Part shown: one piece after another, positions 23,957 through 40,154 of the stretch
Position numbering within the stretch: the first letter of the stretch is position 1
How the letters are laid out: every line of letters begins with the position of its first letter
From: Panagrolaimus kolymaensis
Taxonomy: Eukaryota > Nematoda > Chromadorea > Rhabditida > Panagrolaimidae
NCBI GenBank assembly: GCA_028622995.1
Contig: JAJQJQ010000028.1
Span: 2,108,001-2,172,000 of the forward strand
Direction: 5' to 3'
DNA length: 64,000 nt
The notes under the pieces: model-generated
Seen by the model: only the letters and a program-made list of their open reading frames with translations
What the model was told of the DNA's origin: nothing
Database searches by the model: none
Program-made: the position numbers and the translations under genes

Positions 23957-25776
23957 ATGAATATTTTAAGCCAAATATTTTTTATTTATTATATAAATAT
24001 TATTCGCAACGGGATTTTGAAACGCATACCATTTATGACCTTCAACCATAAATTATATTTTTACTGTTGCATCAAGCAACAAGCCATGAGTCAAAACATT
24101 AATGAAACTCGTTTTGAATTAGGGCTTGAATTGGACATATGAATATTTTGTTCTAAATATTTTTTATTAATTATATAAATATTATTCGCAACGGGATTTT
24201 GAAACGCATACCATTTATGACCTTCAACCAAAAATTATATTTTTACTGTTGCATCAAGCAACAAGCCATGAGTCAAAACATTAATGAAACTCGTTTTGAA
24301 TTAGGGCTTGAATTGGACATATGAATATTTTGTTCTAAATATTTTTTATTAATTATATAAATATTATTCGCAACGGGATTTTGAAACGCATACCATTTAT
24401 GACCTTCAACCAAAAATTATATTTTTACTGTTGCATCAAGCAACAAGCCATGAGTCAAAACATTAATGAAACTCGTTTTGAATTAGGGCTTGAATTGGAC
24501 ATATGAATATTTTGTTCTAAATATTTTTTATTAATTATTTCAAAATTATTCCAAACGGGATTTTGAATCGCATACCATTTATGACCTTCAACCAAAAATT
24601 ATATTTTTACTGTTGCATCAAGCAACAAGCCATGAGTCAAAACATTAATGAAACTCGTTTTGAATTAGGGCTTGAATTGGACATATGAATATTTTGTTCT
24701 AAATATTTTTTATTAATTATTTCAAAATTATTCCAAACGGGATTTTGAATCGCATACCATTTATGACCTTCAACCAAAAATTATATTTTCACTGTTGCAT
24801 CAAGCAACAAGCCATGAGTCAAAACATTAATGAAACTCGTTTTGAATTAGGGCTTGAATTGGACATATGAATATTTTAAGCCAAATATTTTTTATTTATT
24901 ATATAAATATTATTCGCAACGGGATTTTGAAACGCATACCATTTATGACCTTCAACCATAAATTATATTTTTACTGTTGCATCAAGCAACAAGCCATGAG
25001 TCAAAACATTAATGAAACTCGTTTTGAATTAGGGCTTGAATTGGACATATGAATATTTTGTTCTAAATATTTTTTATTAATTATATAAATATTATTCGCA
25101 ACGGGATTTTGAAACGCATACCATTTATGACCTTCAACCAAAAATTATATTTTTACTGTTGCATCAAGCAACAAGCCATGAGTCAAAACATTAATGAAAC
25201 TCGTTTTGAATTAGGGCTTGAATTGGACATATGAATATTTTGTTCTAAATATTTTTTATTAATTATATAAATATTATTCGCAACGGGATTTTGAAACGCA
25301 TACCATTTATGACCTTCAACCAAAAATTATATTTTTACTGTTGCATCAAGCAACAAGCCATGAGTCAAAACATTAATGAAACTCGTTTTGAATTAGGGCT
25401 TGAATTGGACATATGAATATTTTGTTCTAAATATTTTTTATTAATTATTTCAAAATTATTCCAAACGGGATTTTGAATCGCATACCATTTATGACCTTCA
25501 ACCAAAAATTATATTTTTACTGTTGCATCAAGCAACAAGCCATGAGTCAAAACATTAATGAAACTCGTTTTGAATTAGGGCTTGAATTGGACATATGAAT
25601 ATTTTGTTCTAAATATTTTTTATTAATTATTTCAAAATTATTCCAAACGGGATTTTGAATCGCATACCATTTATGACCTTCAACCAAAAATTATATTTTC
25701 ACTGTTGCATCAAGCAACAAGCCATGAGTCAAAACATTAATGAAACTCGTTTTGAATTAGGGCTTGAATTGGACAT
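23957..25776 (+). repeat. Five-monomer higher-order repeat, two copies of 910 bp
   Basis: Order in both copies (23957-24866 and 24867-25776): A unit with TTATTTATT and CAACCATAAATT, Y-T, Y-T, F-T, F-C. The CATAAATT variant is rare elsewhere, so its repetition at 910 bp supports duplication of the whole five-unit block. Confidence 0.85.
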
Positions 25777-28700
25777 ATGAATATTTTGTTCTAAATATTT
25801 TTTATTAATTATATAAATATTATTCGCAACGGGATTTTGAAACGCATACCATTTATGACCTTCAACCAAAAATTATATTTTCACTGTTGCATCAAGCAAC
25901 AAGCCATGAGTCAAAACATTAATGAAACTCGTTTTGAATTAGGGCTTGAATTGGACATATGAATATTTTGTTCTAAATATTTTTTATTAATTATATAAAT
26001 ATTATTCGCAACGGGATTTTGAAACGCATACCATTTATGACCTTCAACCAAAAATTATATTTTCACTGTTGCATCAAGCAACAAGCCATGAGTCAAAACA
26101 TTAATGAAACTCGTTTTGAATTAGGGCTTGAATTGGACATATGAATATTTTGTTCTAAATATTTTTTATTAATTATTTCAAAATTATTCCAAACGGGATT
26201 TTGAATCGCATACCATTTATGACCTTCAACCAAAAATTATATTTTCACTGTTGCATCAAGCAACAAGCCATGAGTCAAAACATTAATGAAACTCGTTTTG
26301 AATTAGGGCTTGAATTGGACATATGAATATTTTGTTCTAAATATTTTTTATTAATTATTTCAAAATTATTCCAAACGGGATTTTGAATCGCATACCATTT
26401 ATGACCTTCAACCAAAAATTATATTTTCACTGTTGCATCAAGCAACAAGCCATGAGTCAAAACATTAATGAAACTCGTTTTGAATTAGGGCTTGAATTGG
26501 ACATATGAATATTTTGTTCTAAATATTTTTTATTAATTATATAAATATTATTCGCAACGGGATTTTGAAACGCATACCATTTATGACCTTCAACCAAAAA
26601 TTATATTTTCACTGTTGCATCAAGCAACAAGCCATGAGTCAAAACATTAATGAAACTCGTTTTGAATTAGGGCTTGAATTGGACATATGAATATTTTAAG
26701 CCAAATATTTTTTATTTATTATATAAATATTATTCGCAACGGGATTTTGAAACGCATACCATTTATGACCTTCAACCAAAAATTATATTTTTACTGTTGC
26801 ATCAAGCAACAAGCCATGAGTCAAAACATTAATGAAACTCGTTTTGAATTAGGGCTTGAATTGGACATATGAATATTTTGTTCTAAATATTTTTTATTAA
26901 TTATTTCAAAATTATTCCAAACGGGATTTTGAATCGCATACCATTTATGACCTTCAACCAAAAATTATATTTTTACTGTTGCATCAAGCAACAAGCCATG
27001 AGTCAAAACATTAATGAAACTCGTTTTGAATTAGGGCTTGAATTGGACATATGAATATTTTGTTCTAAATATTTTTTATTAATTATTTCAAAATTATTCC
27101 AAACGGGATTTTGAATCGCATACCATTTATGACCTTCAACCAAAAATTATATTTTCACTGTTGCATCAAGCAACAAGCCATGAGTCAAAACATTAATGAA
27201 ACTCGTTTTGAATTAGGGCTTGAATTGGACATATGAATATTTTGTTCTAAATATTTTTTATTAATTATTTCAAAATTATTCCAAACGGGATTTTGAATCG
27301 CATACCATTTATGACCTTCAACCAAAAATTATATTTTTACTGTTGCATCAAGCAACAAGCCATGAGTCAAAACATTAATGAAACTCGTTTTGAATTAGGG
27401 CTTGAATTGGACATATGAATATTTTAAGCCAAATATTTTTTATTTATTATATAAATATTATTCGCAACGGGATTTTGAAACGCATACCATTTATGACCTT
27501 CAACCAAAAATTATATTTTTACTGTTGCATCAAGCAACAAGCCATGAGTCAAAACATTAATGAAACTCGTTTTGAATTAGGGCTTGAATTGGACATATGA
27601 ATATTTTGTTCTAAATATTTTTTATTAATTATATAAATATTATTCGCAACGGGATTTTGAAACGCATACCATTTATGACCTTCAACCAAAAATTATATTT
27701 TCACTGTTGCATCAAGCAACAAGCCATGAGTCAAAACATTAATGAAACTCGTTTTGAATTAGGGCTTGAATTGGACATATGAATATTTTGTTCTAAATAT
27801 TTTTTATTAATTATATAAATATTATTCGCAACGGGATTTTGAAACGCATACCATTTATGACCTTCAACCAAAAATTATATTTTCACTGTTGCATCAAGCA
27901 ACAAGCCATGAGTCAAAACATTAATGAAACTCGTTTTGAATTAGGGCTTGAATTGGACATATGAATATTTTGTTCTAAATATTTTTTATTAATTATTTCA
28001 AAATTATTCCAAACGGGATTTTGAATCGCATACCATTTATGACCTTCAACCAAAAATTATATTTTCACTGTTGCATCAAGCAACAAGCCATGAGTCAAAA
28101 CATTAATGAAACTCGTTTTGAATTAGGGCTTGAATTGGACATATGAATATTTTGTTCTAAATATTTTTTATTAATTATTTCAAAATTATTCCAAACGGGA
28201 TTTTGAATCGCATACCATTTATGACCTTCAACCAAAAATTATATTTTTACTGTTGCATCAAGCAACAAGCCATGAGTCAAAACATTAATGAAACTCGTTT
28301 TGAATTAGGGCTTGAATTGGACATATGAATATTTTGTTCTAAATATTTTTTATTAATTATTTCAAAATTATTCCAAACGGGATTTTGAATCGCATACCAT
28401 TTATGACCTTCAACCAAAAATTATATTTTCACTGTTGCATCAAGCAACAAGCCATGAGTCAAAACATTAATGAAACTCGTTTTGAATTAGGGCTTGAATT
28501 GGACATATGAATATTTTGTTCTAAATATTTTTTATTAATTATTTCAAAATTATTCCAAACGGGATTTTGAATCGCATACCATTTATGACCTTCAACCAAA
28601 AATTATATTTTTACTGTTGCATCAAGCAACAAGCCATGAGTCAAAACATTAATGAAACTCGTTTTGAATTAGGGCTTGAATTGGACATATGAATATTTTG

Positions 28701-31700
28701 TTCTAAATATTTTTTATTAATTATATAAATATTATTCGCAACGGGATTTTGAATCGCATACCATTTATGACCTTCAACCAAAAATTATATTTTTACTGTT
28801 GCATCAAGCAACAAGCCATGAGTCAAAACATTAATGAAACTCGTTTTGAATTAGGGCTTGAATTGGACATATGAATATTTTGTTCTAAATATTTTTTATT
28901 AATTATTTCAAAATTATTCCAAACGGGATTTTGAATCGCATACCATTTATGACCTTCAACCAAAAATTATATTTTCACTGTTGCATCAAGCAACAAGCCA
29001 TGAGTCAAAACATTAATGAAACTCGTTTTGAATTAGGGCTTGAATTGGACATATGAATATTTTGTTCTAAATATTTTTTATTAATTATTTCAAAATTATT
29101 CCAAACGGGATTTTGAATCGCATACCATTTATGACCTTCAACCAAAAATTATATTTTCACTGTTGCATCAAGCAACAAGCCATGAGTCAAAACATTAATG
29201 AAACTCGTTTTGAATTAGGGCTTGAATTGGACATATGAATATTTTGTTCTAAATATTTTTTATTAATTATATAAATATTATTCGCAACGGGATTTTGAAA
29301 CGCATACCATTTATGACCTTCAACCAAAAATTATATTTTCACTGTTGCATCAAGCAACAAGCCATGAGTCAAAACATTAATGAAACTCGTTTTGAATTAG
29401 GGCTTGAATTGGACATATGAATATTTTGTTCTAAATATTTTTTATTAATTATATAAATATTATTCGCAACGGGATTTTGAAACGCATACCATTTATGACC
29501 TTCAACCAAAAATTATATTTTCACTGTTGCATCAAGCAACAAGCCATGAGTCAAAACATTAATGAAACTCGTTTTGAATTAGGGCTTGAATTGGACATAT
29601 GAATATTTTGTTCTAAATATTTTTTATTAATTATTTCAAAATTATTCCAAACGGGATTTTGAATCGCATACCATTTATGACCTTCAACCAAAAATTATAT
29701 TTTCACTGTTGCATCAAGCAACAAGCCATGAGTCAAAACATTAATGAAACTCGTTTTGAATTAGGGCTTGAATTGGACATATGAATATTTTGTTCTAAAT
29801 ATTTTTTATTAATTATATAAATATTATTCGCAACGGGATTTTGAAACGCATACCATTTATGACCTTCAACCAAAAATTATATTTTCACTGTTGCATCAAG
29901 CAACAAGCCATGAGTCAAAACATTAATGAAACTCGTTTTGAATTAGGGCTTGAATTGGACATATGAATATTTTGTTCTAAATATTTTTTATTAATTATAT
30001 AAATATTATTCGCAACGGGATTTTGAAACGCATACCATTTATGACCTTCAACCAAAAATTATATTTTCACTGTTGCATCAAGCAACAAGCCATGAGTCAA
30101 AACATTAATGAAACTCGTTTTGAATTAGGGCTTGAATTGGACATATGAATATTTTGTTCTAAATATTTTTTATTAATTATTTCAAAATTATTCCAAACGG
30201 GATTTTGAATCGCATACCATTTATGACCTTCAACCAAAAATTATATTTTCACTGTTGCATCAAGCAACAAGCCATGAGTCAAAACATTAATGAAACTCGT
30301 TTTGAATTAGGGCTTGAATTGGACATATGAATATTTTGTTCTAAATATTTTTTATTAATTATATAAATATTATTCGCAACGGGATTTTGAAACGCATACC
30401 ATTTATGACCTTCAACCAAAAATTATATTTTCACTGTTGCATCAAGCAACAAGCCATGAGTCAAAACATTAATGAAACTCGTTTTGAATTAGGGCTTGAA
30501 TTGGACATATGAATATTTTGTTCTAAATATTTTTTATTAATTATTTCAAAATTATTCCAAACGGGATTTTGAATCGCATACCATTTATGACCTTCAACCA
30601 AAAATTATATTTTCACTGTTGCATCAAGCAACAAGCCATGAGTCAAAACATTAATGAAACTCGTTTTGAATTAGGGCTTGAATTGGACATATGAATATTT
30701 TAAGCCAAATATTTTTTATTTATTATATAAATATTATTCGCAACGGGATTTTGAAACGCATACCATTTATGACCTTCAACCATAAATTATATTTTTACTG
30801 TTGCATCAAGCAACAAGCCATGAGTCAAAACATTAATGAAACTCGTTTTGAATTAGGGCTTGAATTGGACATATGAATATTTTGTTCTAAATATTTTTTA
30901 TTAATTATATAAATATTATTCGCAACGGGATTTTGAAACGCATACCATTTATGACCTTCAACCAAAAATTATATTTTCACTGTTGCATCAAGCAACAAGC
31001 CATGAGTCAAAACATTAATGAAACTCGTTTTGAATTAGGGCTTGAATTGGACATATGAATATTTTAAGCCAAATATTTTTTATTAATTAGATAAATATTA
31101 TTCGCAACGGGATTTTGAAACGCATACCATTTATGACCTTCAACCAAAAATTATATTTTCACTGTTGCATCAAGCAACAAGCCATGAGTCAAAACATTAA
31201 TGAAACTCGTTTTGAATTAGGGCTTGAATTGGACATATGAATATTTTAAGCCAAATATTTTTTATTAATTATATAAATATTATTCGCAACGGGATTTTGA
31301 AACGCATACCATTTATGACCTTCAACCATAAATTATATTTTTACTGTTGCATCAAGCAACAAGCCATGAGTCAAAACATTAATGAAACTCGTTTTGAATT
31401 AGGGCTTGAATTGGACATATGAATATTTTGTTCTAAATATTTTTTATTAATTATTTCAAAATTATTCCAAACGGGATTTTGAATCGCATACCATTTATGA
31501 CCTTCAACCAAAAATTATATTTTCACTGTTGCATCAAGCAACAAGCCATGAGTCAAAACATTAATGAAACTCGTTTTGAATTAGGGCTTGAATTGGACAT
31601 ATGAATATTTTAAGCCAAATATTTTTTATTTATTATATAAATATTATTCGCAACGGGATTTTGAAACGCATACCATTTATGACCTTCAACCATAAATTAT

Positions 31701-34700
31701 ATTTTTACTGTTGCATCAAGCAACAAGCCATGAGTCAAAACATTAATGAAACTCGTTTTGAATTAGGGCTTGAATTGGACATATGAATATTTTGTTCTAA
31801 ATATTTTTTATTAATTATATAAATATTATTCGCAACGGGATTTTGAAACGCATACCATTTATGACCTTCAACCATAAATTATATTTTTACTGTTGCATCA
31901 AGCAACAAGCCATGAGTCAAAACATTAATGAAACTCGTTTTGAATTAGGGCTTGAATTGGACATATGAATATTTTGTTCTAAATATTTTTTATTAATTAT
32001 TTCAAAATTATTCCAAACGGGATTTTGAATCGCATACCATTTATGACCTTCAACCAAAAATTATATTTTCACTGTTGCATCAAGCAACAAGCCATGAGTC
32101 AAAACATTAATGAAACTCGTTTTGAATTAGGGCTTGAATTGGACATATGAATATTTTAAGCCAAATATTTTTTATTTATTATATAAATATTATTCGCAAC
32201 GGGATTTTGAAACGCATACCATTTATGACCTTCAACCATAAATTATATTTTTACTGTTGCATCAAGCAACAAGCCATGAGTCAAAACATTAATGAAACTC
32301 GTTTTGAATTAGGGCTTGAATTGGACATATGAATATTTTGTTCTAAATATTTTTTATTAATTATATAAATATTATTCGCAACGGGATTTTGAAACGCATA
32401 CCATTTATGACCTTCAACCAAAAATTATATTTTTACTGTTGCATCAAGCAACAAGCCATGAGTCAAAACATTAATGAAACTCGTTTTGAATTAGGGCTTG
32501 AATTGGACATATGAATATTTTGTTCTAAATATTTTTTATTAATTATTTCAAAATTATTCCAAACGGGATTTTGAATCGCATACCATTTATGACCTTCAAC
32601 CAAAAATTATATTTTTACTGTTGCATCAAGCAACAAGCCATGAGTCAAAACATTAATGAAACTCGTTTTGAATTAGGGCTTGAATTGGACATATGAATAT
32701 TTTAAGCCAAATATTTTTTATTAATTAGATAAATATTATTCGCAACGGGATTTTGAAACGCATAGCATTTATGACCTTCAACCAAAAATTATATTTTCAC
32801 TGTTGCATCAAGCAACAAGCCATGAGTCAAAACATTAATGAAACTCGTTTTGAATTAGGGCTTGAATTGGACATATGAATATTTTGTTCTAAATATTTTT
32901 TATTAATTATATAAATATTATTCGCAACGGGATTTTGAAACGCATACCATTTATGACCTTCAACCAAAAATTATATTTTCACTGTTGCATCAAGCAACAA
33001 GCCATGAGTCAAAACATTAATGAAACTCGTTTTGAATTAGGGCTTGAATTGGACATATGAATATTTTGTTCTAAATATTTTTTATTAATTATTTCAAAAT
33101 TATTCCAAACGGGATTTTGAATCGCATACCATTTATGACCTTCAACCAAAAATTATATTTTCACTGTTGCATCAAGCAACAAGCCATGAGTCAAAACATT
33201 AATGAAACTCGTTTTGAATTAGGGCTTGAATTGGACATATGAATATTTTGTTCTAAATATTTTTTATTAATTATTTCAAAATTATTCCAAACGGGATTTT
33301 GAATCGCATACCATTTATGACCTTCAACCAAAAATTATATTTTCACTGTTGCATCAAGCAACAAGCCATGAGTCAAAACATTAATGAAACTCGTTTTGAA
33401 TTAGGGCTTGAATTGGACATATGAATATTTTAAGCCAAATATTTTTTATTAATTATATAAATATTATTCGCAACGGGATTTTGAAACGCATACCATTTAT
33501 GACCTTCAACCAAAAATTATATTTTTACTGTTGCATCAAGCAACAAGCCATGAGTCAAAACATTAATGAAACTCGTTTTGAATTAGGGCTTGAATTGGAC
33601 ATATGAATATTTTGTTCTAAATATTTTTTATTAATTATATAAATATTATTCGCAACGGGATTTTGAAACGCATACCATTTATGACCTTCAACCAAAAATT
33701 ATATTTTTACTGTTGCATCAAGCAACAAGCCATGAGTCAAAACATTAATGAAACTCGTTTTGAATTAGGGCTTGAATTGGACATATGAATATTTTGTTCT
33801 AAATATTTTTTATTAATTATTTCAAAATTATTCCAAACGGGATTTTGAATCGCATACCATTTATGACCTTCAACCAAAAATTATATTTTTACTGTTGCAT
33901 CAAGCAACAAGCCATGAGTCAAAACATTAATGAAACTCGTTTTGAATTAGGGCTTGAATTGGACATATGAATATTTTGTTCTAAATATTTTTTATTAATT
34001 ATTTCAAAATTATTCCAAACGGGATTTTGAATCGCATACCATTTATGACCTTCAACCAAAAATTATATTTTCACTGTTGCATCAAGCAACAAGCCATGAG
34101 TCAAAACATTAATGAAACTCGTTTTGAATTAGGGCTTGAATTGGACATATGAATATTTTGTTCTAAATATTTTTTATTAATTATATAAATATTATTCGCA
34201 ACGGGATTTTGAAACGCATACCATTTATGACCTTCAACCAAAAATTATATTTTCACTGTTGCATCAAGCAACAAGCCATGAGTCAAAACATTAATGAAAC
34301 TCGTTTTGAATTAGGGCTTGAATTGGACATATGAATATTTTAAGCCAAATATTTTTTATTAATTATATAAATATTATTCGCAACGGGATTTTGAAACGCA
34401 TACCATTTATGACCTTCAACCAAAAATTATATTTTCACTGTTGCATCAAGCAACAAGCCATGAGTCAAAACATTAATGAAACTCGTTTTGAATTAGGGCT
34501 TGAATTGGACATATGAATATTTTGTTCTAAATATTTTTTATTAATTATATAAATATTATTCGCAACGGGATTTTGAAACGCATACCATTTATGACCTTCA
34601 ACCAAAAATTATATTTTCACTGTTGCATCAAGCAACAAGCCATGAGTCAAAACATTAATGAAACTCGTTTTGAATTAGGGCTTGAATTGGACATATGAAT

Positions 34701-35786
34701 ATTTTAAGCCAAATATTTTTTATTAATTATATAAATATTATTCGCAACGGGATTTTGAAACGCATACCATTTATGACCTTCAACCAAAAATTATATTTTC
34801 ACTGTTGCATCAAGCAACAAGCCATGAGTCAAAACATTAATGAAACTCGTTTTGAATTAGGGCTTGAATTGGACATATGAATATTTTAAGCCAAATATTT
34901 TTTATTAATTATATAAATATTATTCGCAACGGGATTTTGAAACGCATACCATTTATGACCTTCAACCAAAAATTATATTTTCACTGTTGCATCAAGCAAC
35001 AAGCCATGAGTCAAAACATTAATGAAACTCGTTTTGAATTAGGGCTTGAATTGGACATATGAATATTTTGTTCTAAATATTTTTTATTAATTATATAAAT
35101 ATTATTCGCAACGGGATTTTGAAACGCATACCATTTATGACCTTCAACCGAAAATTATATTTTCACTGTTGCATCAAGCAACAAGCCATGAGTCAAAACA
35201 TTAATGAAACTCGTTTTGAATTAGGGCTTGAATTGGACATATGAATATTTTGTTCTAAATATTTTTTATTAATTATATAAATATTATTCGCAACGGGATT
35301 TTGAAACGCATACCATTTATGACCTTCAACCAAAAATTATATTTTCACTGTTGCATCAAGCAACAAGCCATGAGTCAAAACATTAATGAAACTCGTTTTG
35401 AATTAGGGCTTGAATTGGACATATGAATATTTTGTTCTAAATATTTTTTATTAATTATATAAATATTATTCGCAACGGGATTTTGAAACGCATACCATTT
35501 ATGACCTTCAACCAAAAATTATATTTTCACTGTTGCATCAAGCAACAAGCCATGAGTCAAAACATTAATGAAACTCGTTTTGAATTAGGGCTTGAATTGG
35601 ACATATGAATATTTTGTTCTAAATATTTTTTATTAATTATATAAATATTATTCGCAACGGGATTTTGAAACGCATACCATTTATGACCTTCAACCAAAAA
35701 TTATATTTTCACTGTTGCATCAAGCAACAAGCCATGAGTCAAAACATTAATGAAACTCGTTTTGAATTAGGGCTTGAATTGGACAT
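25777..35786 (+). repeat. Large array block dominated by C-variant units
   Basis: Fifty-five monomers, mainly B-F-C and B-Y-C, with interspersed A units. A units with CATAAATT occur at 30691, 31237, 31601 and 32147, and a B unit with it at 31783. The TTAGATAAAT variant occurs in units at 31055 and 32693, 1638 bp apart. An isolated CAACCGAAAATT variant is in the unit at 35059. No single higher-order period spans the block. Confidence 0.7.
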
Positions 35787-37606
35787 ATGAATATTTTAAG
35801 CCAAATATTTTTTATTAATTATATAAATATTATTCGCAACGGGATTTTGAAACGCATACCATTTATGACCTTCAACCAAAAATTATATTTTCACTGTTGC
35901 ATCAAGCAACAAGCCATGAGTCAAAACATTAATGAAACTCGTTTTGAATTAGGGCTTGAATTGGACATATGAATATTTTGTTCTAAATATTTTTTATTAA
36001 TTATTTCAAAATTATTCCAAACGGGATTTTGAATCGCATACCATTTATGACCTTCAACCAAAAATTATATTTTCACTGTTGCATCAAGCAACAAGCCATG
36101 AGTCAAAACATTAATGAAACTCGTTTTGAATTAGGGCTTGAATTGGACATATGAATATTTTGTTCTAAATATTTTTTATTAATTATTTCAAAATTATTCC
36201 AAACGGGATTTTGAATCGCATACCATTTATGACCTTCAACCAAAAATTATATTTTCACTGTTGCATCAAGCAACAAGCCATGAGTCAAAACATTAATGAA
36301 ACTCGTTTTGAATTAGGGCTTGAATTGGACATATGAATATTTTAAGCCAAATATTTTTTATTAATTATATAAATATTATTCGCAACGGGATTTTGAAACG
36401 CATACCATTTATAACCTTCAACCAAAAATTATATTTTTACTGTTGCATCAAGCAACAAGCCATGAGTCAAAACATTAATGAAACTCGTTTTGAATTAGGG
36501 CTTGAATTGGACATATGAATATTTTGTTCTAAATATTTTTTATTAATTATTTCAAAATTATTCCAAACGGGATTTTGAATCGCATACCATTTATGACCTT
36601 CAACCAAAAATTATATTTTCACTGTTGCATCAAGCAACAAGCCATGAGTCAAAACATTAATGAAACTCGTTTTGAATTAGGGCTTGAATTGGACATATGA
36701 ATATTTTAAGCCAAATATTTTTTATTAATTATATAAATATTATTCGCAACGGGATTTTGAAACGCATACCATTTATGACCTTCAACCAAAAATTATATTT
36801 TCACTGTTGCATCAAGCAACAAGCCATGAGTCAAAACATTAATGAAACTCGTTTTGAATTAGGGCTTGAATTGGACATATGAATATTTTGTTCTAAATAT
36901 TTTTTATTAATTATTTCAAAATTATTCCAAACGGGATTTTGAATCGCATACCATTTATGACCTTCAACCAAAAATTATATTTTCACTGTTGCATCAAGCA
37001 ACAAGCCATGAGTCAAAACATTAATGAAACTCGTTTTGAATTAGGGCTTGAATTGGACATATGAATATTTTGTTCTAAATATTTTTTATTAATTATTTCA
37101 AAATTATTCCAAACGGGATTTTGAATCGCATACCATTTATGACCTTCAACCAAAAATTATATTTTCACTGTTGCATCAAGCAACAAGCCATGAGTCAAAA
37201 CATTAATGAAACTCGTTTTGAATTAGGGCTTGAATTGGACATATGAATATTTTAAGCCAAATATTTTTTATTAATTATATAAATATTATTCGCAACGGGA
37301 TTTTGAAACGCATACCATTTATAACCTTCAACCAAAAATTATATTTTTACTGTTGCATCAAGCAACAAGCCATGAGTCAAAACATTAATGAAACTCGTTT
37401 TGAATTAGGGCTTGAATTGGACATATGAATATTTTAAGCCAAATATTTTTTATTAATTATATAAATATTATTCGCAACGGGATTTTGAAACGCATACCAT
37501 TTATGACCTTCAACCAAAAATTATATTTTTACTGTTGCATCAAGCAACAAGCCATGAGTCAAAACATTAATGAAACTCGTTTTGAATTAGGGCTTGAATT
37601 GGACAT
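35787..37606 (+). repeat. Five-monomer higher-order repeat with a TTTATAACC marker
   Basis: Units 35787-36696 read A-Y-C, F-C, F-C, A-Y-T with TTTATAACC, F-C. Units 36697-37606 read the same for four monomers, including the rare TTTATAACC (units at 36333 and 37243, 910 bp apart), but the fifth is A-Y-T. Confidence 0.8.
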
Positions 37607-39426
37607 ATGAATATTTTAAGCCAAATATTTTTTATTAATTATATAAATATTATTCGCAACGGGATTTTGAAACGCATACCATTTATGACCTTCAACCAAA
37701 AATTATATTTTTACTGTTGCATCAAGCAACAAGCCATGAGTCAAAACATTAATGAAACTCGTTTTGAATTAGGGCTTGAATTGGACATATGAATATTTTG
37801 TTCTAAATATTTTTTATTAATTATTTCAAAATTATTCCAAACGGGATTTTGAATCGCATACCATTTATGACCTTCAACCAAAAATTATATTTTTACTGTT
37901 GCATCAAGCAACAAGCCATGAGTCAAAACATTAATGAAACTCGTTTTGAATTAGGGCTTGAATTGGACATATGAATATTTTAAGCCAAATATTTTTTATT
38001 AATTATATAAATATTATTCGCAACGGGATTTTGAAACGCATACCATTTATGACCTTCAACCAAAAATTATATTTTTACTGTTGCATCAAGCAACAAGCCA
38101 TGAGTCAAAACATTAATGAAACTCGTTTTGAATTAGGGCTTGAATTGGACATATGAATATTTTAAGCCAAATATTTTTTATTAATTATATAAATATTATT
38201 CGCAACGGGATTTTGAATCGCATACCATTTATGACCTTCAACCAAAAATTATATTTTTACTTTTGCATCAAGCAACAAGCCATGAGTCAAAACATTAATG
38301 AAACTCGTTTTGAATTAGGGCTTGAATTGGACATATGAATATTTTAAGCCAAATATTTTTTATTAATTATATAAATATTATTCGCAACGGGATTTTGAAA
38401 CGCATACCATTTATGACCTTCAACCAAAAATTATATTTTTACTGTTGCATCAAGCAACAAGCCATGAGTCAAAACATTAATGAAACTCGTTTTGAATTAG
38501 GGCTTGAATTGGACATATGAATATTTTAAGCCAAATATTTTTTATTAATTATATAAATATTATTCGCAACGGGATTTTGAATCGCATACCATTTATGACC
38601 TTCAACCAAAAATTATATTTTTACTTTTGCATCAAGCAACAAGCCATGAGTCAAAACATTAATGAAACTCGTTTTGAATTAGGGCTTGAATTGGACATAT
38701 GAATATTTTAAGCCAAATATTTTTTATTAATTATATAAATATTATTCGCAACGGGATTTTGAAACGCATACCATTTATGACCTTCAACCAAAAATTATAT
38801 TTTTACTGTTGCATCAAGCAACAAGCCATGAGTCAAAACATTAATGAAACTCGTTTTGAATTAGGGCTTGAATTGGACATATGAATATTTTAAGCCAAAT
38901 ATTTTTTATTTATTATATAAATATTATTCGCAACGGGATTTTGAAACGCATACCATTTATGACCTTCAACCAAAAATTATATTTTTACTGTTGCATCAAG
39001 CAACAAGCCATGAGTCAAAACATTAATGAAACTCGTTTTGAATTAGGGCTTGAATTGGACATATGAATATTTTGTTCTAAATATTTTTTATTAATTATTT
39101 CAAAATTATTCCAAACGGGATTTTGAATCGCATACCATTTATGACCTTCAACCAAAAATTATATTTTTACTGTTGCATCAAGCAACAAGCCATGAGTCAA
39201 AACATTAATGAAACTCGTTTTGAATTAGGGCTTGAATTGGACATATGAATATTTTAAGCCAAATATTTTTTATTAATTATTTCAAAATTATTCCAAACGG
39301 GATTTTGAATCGCATACCATTTATGACCTTCAACCAAAAATTATATTTTTACTGTTGCATCAAGCAACAAGCCATGAGTCAAAACATTAATGAAACTCGT
39401 TTTGAATTAGGGCTTGAATTGGACAT
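37607..39426 (+). repeat. A-type rich block with a dimeric repeat
   Basis: Eight of ten units are A type. The rare TTTACTTTTGCATC with AATCGC marks units at 38153 and 38517, separated by ordinary A-Y-T units, giving a 364-bp dimer repeated twice (37971-38698). The unit at 39245 combines A with an F right half. Confidence 0.8.
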
Positions 39427-40154
39427 TTGAATATTTTGTTCTAAATATTTTTTTTTAATTATATATATATTATTCGCAACGGGATTTTGAATCGCATACC
39501 ATTTATGACCTTCAACCAAAAATTATATTTTTACTGTTGCATCAAGCAACAAGCCATGAGTCAAAACATTAATGAAACTCGTTTTGAATTAGGGCTTGAA
39601 TTGGACATATGAATATTTTGTTCTAAATATTTTTTATTAATTATTTCAAAATTATTCCAAACGGGATTTTGAATCGCATACCATTTATGACCTTCAACCA
39701 AAAATTATATTTTCACTGTTGCATCAAGCAACAAGCCATGAGTCAAAACATTAATGAAACTCGTTTTGAATTAGGGCTTGAATTGGACATATGAATATTT
39801 TGTTCTAAATATTTTTTATTAATTATATAAATATTATTCGCAACGGGATTTTGAAACGCATACCATTTATGACCTTCAACCAAAAAATATATTTTTACTG
39901 TTGCATCAAGCATCAAGCCATGAGTCAAAACATTAATGAAACTCGTTTTGAATTAGGGCTTGAATTGGACATATGAATATTTTGTTCTAAATATTTTTTA
40001 TTAATTATATAAATATTATTCGCAACGGGATTTTGAAACGCATACCATTTATGACCTTCAACCAAAAATTATATTTTTACTGTTGCATCAAGCAACAAGC
40101 CATGAGTCAAAACATTAATGAAACTCGTTTTGAATTAGGGCTTGAATTGGACAT
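39427..40154 (+). repeat. Four individually variant monomers
   Basis: The first unit has TTTTTTTTAATTATATATATAT and is preceded by GGACATTTGAAT; the third has AAAAAATATATTT and GCATCAAGCATCAAGCC, where one CAACAAG became CATCAAG. These single-copy changes have not spread to neighbours. Confidence 0.65.

Noticed and set aside
39743..39928. Minus-strand 61-codon ORF in the satellite
   Set aside because: It opens only because a single unit has a private substitution; no other unit carries it and the translation is not meaningful.
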